64,000 bases of DNA from Cycas panzhihuaensis. Taxonomy: Eukaryota > Cycadophyta. A program made the translations under genes and the position numbers. A model generated the notes under the pieces. The model was not told where the DNA came from, ran no database searches, and saw nothing but the letters and a program-made list of their open reading frames with translations. Location: positions 214,217,741-214,281,740 of the forward strand of contig CM041465.1 in the NCBI GenBank assembly GCA_023213395.1. Reading direction: 5' to 3'. Of this stretch, positions 20,096 to 30,363 are shown in pieces; the stretch's first letter is position 1, and each line of letters begins with the position of its first letter.

Positions 20096-22610
20096 TGTTT
20101 CCGGCCCGGAATGGATACTGAATCACCGACTCGTAAGTGTGTATGTCTCTAGCATTATCATCACTTTTATGTCTTGATTGTGCGCTACATATTTGCATGC
20201 GTATGACTTTGTGGGCTGGTCATCGTCCACACCTATGTTTAGCCTATGACGACTATATAGCAGGGCACACTCTTAGCGAGTGTGGCACCACAGTGACCGA
20301 CTTCCCCTTGATCCGCCTCCTCTCTCTGGATCCACCGGTTTGCGCCACCTCCACCCGTGTGATGCCTCATCGCCGCTTGGTTAGCTTGCCACCTCATTTG
20401 GGGTCCTATTTCGCCCGTGGCCCGCTTTCTAGGCTTGTTTGCTCCCGTGGGTGTTTTAGTTGTCCTTTAGCCTTTTACGGCCTTTGCCCCGGCCGGTTGG
20501 CGGGCCCCATTTGTGTGTCTCAGTGCGTCTGCAGATCAGCGGACTGCCAGATCACGGAATATCCATGACCGCTTAAAGTTTCCAGCGGTACCATCGTCTC
20601 GCTTGTTTTTAAAATCCGTGGTAATTTCGCATTTATTGTGAAGCGCCACGTGGTTCGCCTTTTCTCCCTCCCAGTCGTGCCCTATTCGCGTACTTTAGGG
20701 TTTTGCTTTAGTACTTAAACATCTTTTGGCTCGTTTTCAAGGATCTTTTTTGACTCACCTTTGGATTTACTCAAGAGGAACACTCTCCCGCTCTGCTCTC
20801 TTCTCATTGCTTTGTCAGAATCGGACTGCACTCTTCATACCTTGACTCTCCTTTGGCTTGGTGAGACATTCTCTCACCCTCAAACGCCTTGAGAGGGCTC
20901 CTTTGAAGCGGTTTCCAAATTGCTTTCTACCTGTAGTCCACGAGTTCCCCGTTTGCAGGTGTTTCCCGTTCCACCTCCATAGCAGGGCCCCTAGCCTGCT
21001 CTATTCCAGATCTGGGCTGTTTGTTCCAGCCCTTCTTCGCTGTCTTTTGGCTGGGGCAAACCCCCTTGCCTCCCTTTCCAGGTACTCTTCACTTTGTATT
21101 TATTCTTTTGTGATATTTATGCTTCAGCTTATTTGTTCTCACTTGTTGCTTGAGAGTTGGTTTTCCTCCCTCTTGAGGACTGCTGTACCGCTCTCCCTCT
21201 GCTTCTGCTCGCTTGTCCCAAGGCAGCGTTGAGGGGTTGCATAGGCTTTGGACAGAGCCGGGTGGATTCCGCACCACCGCCACGCCTCCCTAAGCGGCTC
21301 AAAGCCCTCCAAAGCCTCCCTCTCGCCTGCTACTCTTGGCTTGCAAACAAGGGTTCAAGGCTCCTTGGTTGCCCAAACCAGCGCTGTCACAAGTTGCAGC
21401 GCTGATTTGGGACCCTTTATACGGGTTTGGGTGCCATCCATAGGCTCCAACCGCGGGTTCTTGCTCCACCTTTGCTCCCCGGTTACCCGGTTTGCTCCCC
21501 GTAGCATCCCGGTTCCCCGTGGGTGTCTTTGGGGCTTTCTTGCCCCCTCTTGCGCTTTTCCAGCCTTGAGTCTTGACTTTCTCCTCACGCCCGTGGCTCT
21601 TGGGGAGAGGTTTGGGCACCATTTGCGGGAGGTAGGCCACTCCGAGGCTTACCTTGTTGTTTCCTTTCATTTGGATCGTTCTTCTTTGGTATTTTCCTTA
21701 TTGGACTAACACTGATGCATGTACATTTAGACTCTCGCTTATGTTGCTAGACATATATTGCTAGATCTTTGTGTTGCATATAGGTGTTCTCCCTCAAGAG
21801 GGAGACCTTTGTTGCTTACAGTACTCGGGACGCGGAGAACGTTGCCTGCTGCCCCTTCCACCGAAGCGTCCCTTGCATGTGTCACATTTTATGCTATCTC
21901 ATTTGCTAGTTAGCGTTTCTTCCTTCCTTCCTTGATCGCATTTACTTTTCACTGGGAAGGTAAGGAAGCCCCTTTCGCTTCGCTGCCACATTTCACATCC
22001 CAGACTGCGCGGAGTGGTTGGGTGCTCCTCCTGAAGGCTACGCCATCTCTCACGCCTTCAGCCCAGGTGCACGCTCCGTTCCTCTTCGCTACCCCTGGTC
22101 TTTTTTCCTTCTTTTATTCTTTTCCTAGTAATTAGAACATCGAAAGACTCAAAGGGACAATTGCCTTTTTTGTATTGGTTTGCGATTTGTTTGCCTTGTT
22201 GCATGTACTTTTGTTATTCGTAGGAAAGGTTGTAGGAGTCTTCTTCTCTCTTACCCTTCCTCCCTCTTCCTTAACCGCCAGCGCTTGCTTCCCGTGATCG
22301 TCAGATACGGTTAGATTGCATAGGATTGTTCTTGGCCTATCCTTATTAGGTTCTTTCTCTCTCCTTCCGCCACCCAAGGGTGGGAGGGCCTACTCCTGTG
22401 TCAACCCTGTCTGCCCCACGTATCTTCGCCTTCGGTCAAGGCGGTGAAGGGTCACCCAGTAGTAGCCATACTCCATTGCAGATCCCGAACTCGCCTCGGC
22501 CAAGACGGGTGCCTGCGTGGTAGTTGCTTGCCTTGTAGGTTCCACTTCCTACCGCTTTGTCACCATCTCTCCCGCTTTATCGGTCCAGGTTATCCCAGAG
22601 TGGCCGTCCA
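20096..22610 (+). repeat. E2 3' LTR
   Basis: Starts TGTTTCCGGCCCGGAA, ends GGCCGTCCA, 2515 bp. The donor-like site at the start reads CTCGTAAG (the CAG before GT is lost). It aligns with 11565-14102. The short gaps relative to the 5' LTR cluster in CG/CNG contexts. Confidence 0.75.
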
Positions 22611-23440
22611 ACAACCTTGCCATGTGACCGATCGCGTACTAGGTCTATCGCACTCATCTAGTTCTGACCGTAGCCAGTTTACTTGTAGGCCTAACCACAC
22701 AGGGCCTACCCTTTGTCATCTATCTCTGATTCTATGTGTGACTACCCCTATCCCTATGTGGGCTAGCCACACCTCTCTCTCTCTTTACACTCTAAAATGA
22801 GCCTAAACTACCATCCTAAGCATATTCCCATTCCTCCTAGTCACAGGCGGGATGGCAGCTTAGGGTGGATTTCTTATTATTTTCAGGTTCCTCCCACAGA
22901 ACTCCCTTTGTTCCCCTTCTTCTGGAGACCTTGTCCTCCTATTTGGGCATATCCTCCAATTAGGGCGACGCATTGGAGTGTTATCACTCTCTTGTCACTA
23001 GCTCTTCCTTTTCATATCCTGCTATACTCCTATTTGGACATGTGTGCCACCCTATCTCCTAGCCTCACGCACCTCTATCGCTGCTACTCGTGGTGATCGT
23101 ATGTGCCTCTGCTAGGAATACAACCCTACATGAAAAGAAGTGTGTATAACTCAAATAAATATTATAACACAAAATCATACAAAAATCAACTCAAAATATC
23201 ATTAACCATATCCTCGTGCACCCATGCACCTTCATACATATACATAAACAAACATGAAAGCATAAATATACATCATCCATCACATGTCATTATACATATC
23301 ATCATACATCAAATGGAATATCAGTTACCCCGTCTATATACATAAAATAATCATCATGTGTCATATCATATAACTGGTATGGTACATCATCCGTGGGAAG
23401 CCAGAATCCTTACAGGGAGGAGTACAATCATGTGGTAACA
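22611..23440 (+). other. E1 resumes: spacer after the E2 insertion
   Basis: E1 sequence continues after the ACAAC duplication. About 190 bp have no E2 match. From 22803 it parallels the E2 spacer (CCTAAACTACCATCCTAAGC...), ending in an A-rich, CATCATACAT-rich tract (23145-23440). No RT or integrase blocks were found, so E1 also lost these. Confidence 0.5.
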
Positions 23441-26101
23441 TATGGTGACTCCCTGGAGGTCTGTGCTTTCCCCTTATCAAATCAAAACTCCTACTCTACT
23501 CTACTATTGCCCTGCCCCTGGGGCATCATCTCCTAGCCTATGTGATCCCTCTCTTGGGGACCACACACCTCCTAGGCTGCTCCTTAGTCTCCATGAGCTC
23601 CTTGCCTCGCTCTGCTCATCTTGTGGCCTCCTCGAGGTCGTCATCACTGTATAAGTATGAGTCCTGCTTCGTGATGACCTCGATACCACCTCATCTACCA
23701 GTTGATCGTATCGCGCCTAGATACGATCCTGCTCTCTCTCCACTCCTCAGAGCCTCTCCTCCATCCCTCGAGGACGCTCCTCCATCATTACCATCCGGAT
23801 GCAACTCTTGGCATCCCCTCCTGATCCTCCCAGAGCCTCCAATGCCTATACTCGACCTCGAAGGGCATCCCTCTTGGCCCGGATCTCATCTAGCTCCACC
23901 TGTAGGTGTCCCGCATATGCCTCATGCTCTTGGGACTCTGCTATCTAGACATTTCTCACCCTCACTAGTGGGGTGAATGCTTCCATGTGGGCACCTACCG
24001 ATCTAGGCTCGTCTCCTACCTGGATGGGAGGTTACCCCTCCGCGTAGGCCCGAGGGAACATCTCCAAGACCACCACCTCCACCAACCTATGGATCTCTGC
24101 CATACCTACAAATCCAACATGTCACATGTCATCACATGTCCATATATATGCCAAACCAAAATCAAACAACATATAGATATCTGGCAATCGAAAGATGACA
24201 GGAGAAGGTAGTGTCTCACCTGGTGCGGCTGCCAGCTTCTTGACTCAGATGATAGCCTCTACCCCGGGTACTCCACCAGCTGTAGGTACCTCCTTCTCCT
24301 CTGGTACCTCCTCGATAACTGCCTTAGCTATTAGGGCGTCTTGTCTCTCCTCTGTTGGTGCCGCTGCCTCCCCAGATCTCCTAACTATCTGTAGTCTCTG
24401 GGCTCAGGTCACTTGGTCCCTGCTCTTCTTCGCAGCTTCTGAAGGTCCTGCCTCTCCTCCTGTGGTCCCCGATGGACTTGCCTCTCCTCCTGCGGCTCTT
24501 GACAGGCCAGCCCTATCACCATCATTGCCTCCATCTCTGCCATCTCCTAGGGTAAATCTTATCCCACCTGCCTTGTTGTCGTTGTACCACCTCACCACTT
24601 GATATGGATCTGATATGTAATCTGCCATGGTGAGGAGGTCCAGTGATGTGGCCTCCATCGAGTGACAGACATGTGCCTGGTCCTCGGTCCCTCTAAATCT
24701 AGTCTACGACCTGTGTACCATGGGATCCCACTCTGAAATGGGGTGTGGTCCCCCTATCGGTGCTACTGCTCTGAAGTGATCAAATAACCAACACTATAAC
24801 AGGGAGTTGTATGATAAGCCAGCCTTCCCTGCCACCCAGATAGCGTCTAGCTAGGTGATTAAGTTCGCTGCTATAAGGGTAGCCTAGTCAGGCCTCTCCC
24901 CAGCCTCACATCTCCATATAACGTCCATCCATCCACTGGGGATGTTTCGATAGTTCTGTTTTCGGGATATCCAGAATAGAATGCATAGCATAATTAGTTT
25001 CCTTCATACAAGGAACCCCCAACATAACCATACTCTGTAATGGGATACCTATCCTCTTCCATCTATCCAAGCCTGTGAAGAATGTGGCTACCTCCATGTG
25101 TGCTACCTCATTGCTAGGCAGCACCTCTAATGTTGCTGGCCTCCTAGTCACCGGCACTTCCAATATCCTCCTGATATCCCCTGGTATGACTGTCATGTCT
25201 CCTACCTGGGGAAGATGGAACACGTATCTCCGTCTGTCCTAGTGTGAGATGATGTCTACTAGGACCCTATGGTCTGATGTATATTATGGTGTCCTCGTGA
25301 CCTTCAGCAAGACACACCTAGCCAAAACCTATCTATCCTCGCAGGACATCATCTCAATGAAGCTCAACATCATCATGCCGATGTTCTCGCAGTTGTCCAC
25401 CGTAATCACTGCATGCAAAACATCCTGAAACAAGTTAGAACCTCACTCATACTCACCTCTCTGCCCTCTGGACTGTCCCTCATCCTCATTTGGTCGACAT
25501 TTAGGTGCACTTAGGGCCCCTTCTTTATTTTTCATTAGGTCTGCCTTCTCACCGCGTCAAACTCCACGGTACTGTGAAGCTTAGCTTGGGTCCCTCGACA
25601 ATTGGGGTCCTGTGGTAAAGATCACAACACTGTGATCTTTGCCGCGGTGAGAATGTCACCCCCCTAAAAGAATAGGTTTTCTACCAAAAAATCCCTAAAT
25701 TTTTGCCCGGGTGAGCCACTCTCTCTGGGTCCAATTTGGACTCTGGGAGATCACTTCTTGCCTTCAAGAGGCCCAAAACTACACTAAAAAAAACTGAAAA
25801 GCAATAAATTTCAAACCACGAGATGGGGATAGGTTTAGATAATCCACTCACTGGATCTAGTCGCATTGTCGCCATCTCATCACTCTGGTCTCAATGGATG
25901 TCTCCTTGTATAGATCCAAGGGTCAGATCCTCCTCTGCGTGCCTCCAAAGTCAAGTGGCGCTCGACTACATAAGGGAAGGGCTCTGATTCATTCGTGAGC
26001 CCATGAAAATGAATCCCATTTTCATTGAGTTTCCTTATATAGGCGGTGGTCCCGATGGGCACTTACTCTATTTTTGCCTTCGACACAGCCCTTGAGGCCA
26101 T
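23441..26101 (-). pseudogene. Antisense PMD-like gene carried by E1
   Basis: Opposite strand to the element. The clearest part (25223-24906) opens MFHLPQVGDMTVIPGDIRRI LEVPV, the FHLP-GEMT-DV-RIL signature of the plant mobile domain (PMD, aminotransferase-like) family. It continues through a sequence matching the middle of such proteins (24900-24660). After that come a Gly/Glu/Ala-rich low-complexity part (24658-24250) and a coiled-coil-like C-terminus near 23960-23830 (HLQVELDEIRAKRDALRG). The N-terminal piece starts at ATG 26101 (MASRAVSKAKIE, stop, then IHFHGLTNESEPFPYVVERH), and an AT-rich block at 25875-25650 may be an intron. PMD proteins occur in plant gene silencing and are also carried by transposons, but the role here is unknown. 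Several stops. Equivalent sequence is absent from E2. Confidence 0.5.
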
Positions 26102-26120
26102 CTCTCATCCCTGATCATCA

Positions 26121-27040
26121 TTGCCTTCTAGCCCTGTGCCCTCTTTCACTTCCATAGCCCTCGTTTTTCTTATTCTTTTAGGTGCATTTATGGTGCCTCA
26201 CCGACTCATTTCTACCAGGGCCCTTCTATCTTATTTTGCATGCCAGTCCTGTGCATGCCCGAGTTTATACTCATTTAGATTATTTTGTCATCCCAGACCC
26301 ATTTTCGCGGCCCATTCATGTCTTTGGGGTCTCCAAAGGGAACACTCCCTTTATTTGAGATCGCTTTTCACTTCCTTAAGTGACCTTTGGCGCCCTAGAG
26401 GGGCCTTTTCACCACTCGTTCTTTCCCATTGGTGGGATAAACTGCTCAACCCCCGGATAGCCTCATTGTTGGGTCCTCCTACCCTTCGCGTCCATCATTA
26501 CTATCCATACGAGCCTCTTTTTCTTCACCCTCATCTCCATTACATATTCTTTCCACCAAGACACTTTCTTTTCTCACCCATGACCCTCTTCATCTTTACT
26601 GACGGTGGAAGCCACGGTAATCCTGATCCCTCCACTTTCGCGTGGATTCTTCATGACCCTTCCGGATACAATTTCTTACGTTCCAGAGTCTTCCTCCCTG
26701 AGGCCACCAATAACGAAGCCAAGTATATGCCCACCATTGAAGCCCTTACTGATGCACTCTATTTTCACCACGGATCCATTGTTCTCCTTTGTAACTCCCA
26801 AGTGGTGGTATCCCATCTTACCCAGGTCTACCAAGTATGATACCCATGCTAGAGAGCCCTCGCTTTGACCGCTAGGTCCCTATTGGCTTGTTTTTAGTAT
26901 GTCGACATTCGACACATTCCTTGGGCCCTCAATGCTAAGGTGGAGAGCCTCGTTCACCTCATCCTCTAGTGTCGCCTCCCTCTTCTTGATGACCGCCTTT
27001 GAGACTTGACTTGTTGCACTGTCACCCAAGTCTCGGGCCA
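26121..27040 (+). pseudogene. E1 second RNase H frame (plant Tat-type)
   Basis: A 239-codon open frame (26121-26840) whose C-terminal half is an RNase H: LFIFTDGGSHGNPDPSTFAW (catalytic Asp), EATNNEAKYMPTIEAL (Glu), then VLLCNSQVVVSHL, where the expected Asp of CDSQ has become Asn. After a stop at 26838 the last block appears as RHIPWALNAKVESL, where the expected Ala-Asp is changed to Val-Glu. So two of four catalytic acids are lost. The N-terminal half has no recognised domain; the internal Met at 26581 fits the domain start better. The frame begins 20 bp from the ATG of the antisense gene, a head-to-head layout. Confidence 0.62.
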
Positions 27041-27416
27041 TATTACTCCTCATCTTGCAATCTATTTGCACCTCTGAAAGCTAGTCGCTAATGAGGTTAA
27101 ACTATGGTGACCATCAGGTTCACTCGTTCACTCTTTCTCTTGTTATCATTACACCTTCTCTTTGTACTCTTACGATGGGGGCATCCCCCATCCGTCATAG
27201 CTTCTGATAGATTCTCGAGTGGTGTATAGGCAGCCCTTATGTTATCTCCACCCCTATTCTCATATCCACGTATTCTGCCATGGCACTCATCGGCACCCTT
27301 AGCTCTTATTATGATTATGATTAATATATATACATGTGCTACTAACAGTTTTTGTTGCCAGCATTTGCCATCGCATCGCGCTTCTAAGCAGTGAGGCTCT
27401 ACTGCCAAGGGGGTAG
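27041..27416 (+). other. E1 3' untranslated region and polypurine tract
   Basis: Noncoding. It ends with GCCAAGGGGGTAG (27404-27416), a good polypurine tract directly before the TGTTTCCC start of the 3' LTR. Confidence 0.55.
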
Positions 27417-30358
27417 TGTTTCCCAGCTACCGGGAATGGGTATGGATAGATTGACTAAGGTAAGCATAGGTACGCTTCTTCCTTTTCACCTTTATTATTT
27501 CTTTGGAAAGGTAGATAGAAGCATCACCTCATTGCATGATTGACTATCATATTTAAGTGATCACCTTGCACCTATTACTTGATCATGTTGCTTGTCATCT
27601 TTTTAGCCTATGAGGACACGCGGGACCTGCCTCTGTGCGAGGTAGGCATCATCATGGCGTTTTTACAATCCTCCGAACCACCTCCACGTCACCTCAAGCC
27701 TCACCCAACTTGTGTGACCCACTCACACCTTGATCTTGCATCCTTTCATAATATTTCTGGGAATCCCAGCTCTTAATGTCCCATTTGGTCTAGCCCACAT
27801 GTCACCTAAACTGTCCCTAGCCACCTAGACAGTAGGGATAGCCCCTTTTAGACCTAGCACATCTCCATTTAGGGCTCCTAAAACCCTTACCATCGCTATT
27901 TTAGTAATCTGATCTTGCACCACTCTAAACTTAGTAGTACCGCGAAGTTTACCATAGTGCGACTGTTGCCCTCTATTTTTTTATTCGTCGTGGTAATTCT
28001 CACTCTTTTTGCAGAACTGCCACATGGATAAGTTACCAAGTTAGTCCTACCCGAACCCTAATCACTCAATTAGGGTTAAGATGGGTATATATCCTAAAAA
28101 GAACCTCATTTCATCTCTCTTGGCTCTCCAACAACACTTCATACTACTGCTATTATACTCTCTCCTTATCTCTTTTTATAGGTATGCCTGCAACACTAGA
28201 GTTTCTACCATTCCAACCTAGGATTCGCCTGTAGTAGCTCTAGTATGTGGTAGATGACTCTCTATCTAGTATCTTCACGCAAGATCTCCACGCTTACTCC
28301 TTAATTTTCATTAAGCAAGTTCCCCCTGCAACACCACCTTGTGAGGTACCTTATGAACCCTATAGAATCTACCTTTTTCCACTGTTTGCAGGGGTAGATC
28401 CATCCCTAACACAGCCTAGCAGGTACCTGATGCTCTAGTTTTATATTTTAGCACATATTTATTCCATTAAAGCTTATCTAAAATTATACTATCCTCTCTT
28501 TTAGTGTTTTTACTATAAAAGAGAGTGTTTTTTCCTATTTTTGGCTTTATTACCTTAAGATTCCTCCCATTCTCTGCTGGTTTCTCTCAAGAAAGTTGTG
28601 GAAGAGGGTCCATAAGGACTGGGTGAAGGGAGCTAAGGTAGGATCTATCCCTTTTTTGCCTACTCCCCAAGGGTAAACCCCTTCCCATCCTTCCTCTCTT
28701 GTGTTTGTGCTTCTCTTGAGCAAACTAGGAGTTTATGAGACCAAGCCTGTGCTAGATATTAGCATAAACAACCCTTACTGCACTGGTTCCATGCCTGCAC
28801 GCTCTTCCTTTGGGCCCTTTTTAAGCCCCAAGCATCATCCAACATCCATCCGGACCCTTAACAAGGCTGGTGTGGCAATTCGCTGCCCATAGCATCTTTG
28901 CTATGTAGGTAACTCTTCCACATCATACAACATTCACTCTTGTTCTTGCTTACTGCCCATAGGTTGCTATAAAACTGTTATATTTTTACCTCCTGAGGTT
29001 GCGTGGAGGTTTGGGAGGGTTGGCCATCCTAAGGCTAACCTCTCTTTCTTGCTTGTCGTGCATTGTTTTCTTTAAAGGAGTGCAGAGTTGATTTGAGTAG
29101 TAAATTCACTAACTTAACGTACAAAACTTTAGCATTTATTTTATATCGTTGCATGTATATTATCATATATCTTGGCGGTCTCTTCTTAGAAGGGAAAACC
29201 CTTCATGATTTGCAAGTTTGCGGCAGCGTTTATGAAGAAAAGAATGCACTAATCCAGGTAAGTCCTTGCTCTTCCTTCCTCTTTCGTTTTCTGTTTTCTT
29301 GTATGGTCTTTGGCTCTCTTTGCTTTCCTGCTTTGTTTTTCCTTTACACGAGGAAGGGAAGGAAGCCCCCCACTCCACTTTCATTCTAACTATGGATACA
29401 CATTGACTGAGGACATGAGGGCATACGTGGCATATGATTGAAGCTCCCCTATCGACCGCGTCACTTTCCGGGTATGTATCATATCACTTCCTCCACCCCT
29501 TTCTTTTTGTGCTTTTATTAGGCATCTGTTTTCTTTGCATAATAAGTCACATAAAGACAAAAGGGTAATAAACCAATTTATTTGCATTCACCTTGTATAT
29601 GTGTGTTGCATGGTTACTTTTATAGGAAAAAGGACATAATAGGAATTACATCTCCCCCTTTTTCTTACCTAAACCAAAGGCACCCCTTAGTAGGATATCA
29701 CCTTAATATGCATGCTTGAGTGTGCATAAAATACTTTCTTTCCTTTATTTTCTTTATCTTTTGTTATTAAAAAGGAAAAGAAAGAGAGGGAGTGTAGTTC
29801 TCGATCCCCCTTTATGGACATACACAATGTCACCTTTTTGGTCATCTCTTTACCACACTCTACATATCCAACATGCATAAGTCTCGTCACTCTTGACCAG
29901 GCTTAATCCCCCTTCAACTTACATAGAAGTAAGGATCCTCCTTTTGCTATTCCCTCTTCCGTTTAGATCCATCTTAGGCTAATTAGCGTAAGGAGGGCCT
30001 ATGCACACTCATCTTGTGCCCCTTTTACCTATTAGACCTTCTCCTATGTTCCTTCGCTAATGGAACCTCCCTTTGTTGGGCCTCCCCTTCTCCCTTCTGT
30101 CCATCCAAAGGTGGGAGGACCTCATCCTTTGGGACTACCTGAGAGACCCCTATGTGTATCTTGCCCCTTGAAACCAAAAGTGAAAGCTACTCCGAGGAAG
30201 ATAGGCACCATTCACGGGTCCCAAACTCATGCTCTGATGCACAAACGCCCTGTGTGGTGTTCTCTTCTGCTTATAGGATTCCATCCATACCCTAGCATTG
30301 GTTGTTGACCACCTTAACCCCTACTAAGCGTAGTGACCATCCTGTAGATGAGATTCCA
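27417..30358 (+). repeat. E1 3' LTR
   Basis: TGTTTCCCAGCTACCGGGAA at the start, GATTCCA at the end, 2942 bp. It aligns with 4798-7770 throughout. TATA box at 28086-28094. The flanking CCTTC corresponds to TCTTC left of E1. Confidence 0.75.
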
Positions 30359-30363
30359 CCTTC

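Larger units (their letters stand above)
11565..22610 (+). mobile_element. E2: GC-rich Tat-like Ty3 element nested in E1
   Basis: LTRs at 11565-14102 and 20096-22610, with flanking GCAAC (11560-11564) and ACAAC (22611-22615) as a probable 5-bp target duplication. Order: primer site, gag, protease, linker, an RT N-terminus fused to an integrase C-terminus, spacer, second RNase H, 3' LTR. It has the same architecture as E1 but lacks the antisense PMD gene and is much richer in CG. Its coding parts are broken mainly by small frameshifts rather than stops. It is younger than E1 because it interrupts it. Confidence 0.75.
4798..30358 (+). mobile_element. E1: long-LTR Ty3/Gypsy element, Tat-like, with antisense cargo; carries E2
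   Basis: Two LTRs of about 2.97 and 2.94 kb (4798-7770 and 27417-30358) bound a defective Ty3 element, and TCTTC at 4793-4797 versus CCTTC at 30359-30363 fits a 5-bp target duplication with one C-to-T change. Order inside: primer site, gag, protease, the E2 insertion at 11565-22610 (flanked by GCAAC/ACAAC), a spacer, a minus-strand PMD-like gene, a plus-strand RNase H frame and the 3' LTR. RT, the ordinary RNase H and integrase are not found. The zinc-knuckle style, the second plant-type RNase H and the long LTRs point to the Tat group of plant Ty3 elements, which is known to carry extra RNase H domains and extra frames. Differences between the LTRs are largely transitions, as expected for an old methylated insertion. 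Confidence 0.72.

Noticed and set aside
11565-22610. GC-rich block as foreign (bacterial or organelle) DNA
   Set aside because: It has Ty3 gag, protease, RT/integrase remnants and LTRs matching its AT-richer relative E1, so the composition reflects less methylation decay.
4798-30358. The two similar halves (4.8-8 kb and 27.4-30.4 kb; 11.6-14.1 kb and 20.1-22.6 kb) as a segmental duplication
   Set aside because: They are direct repeats with primer sites inside the left copies and short duplications outside, as expected for LTR pairs.
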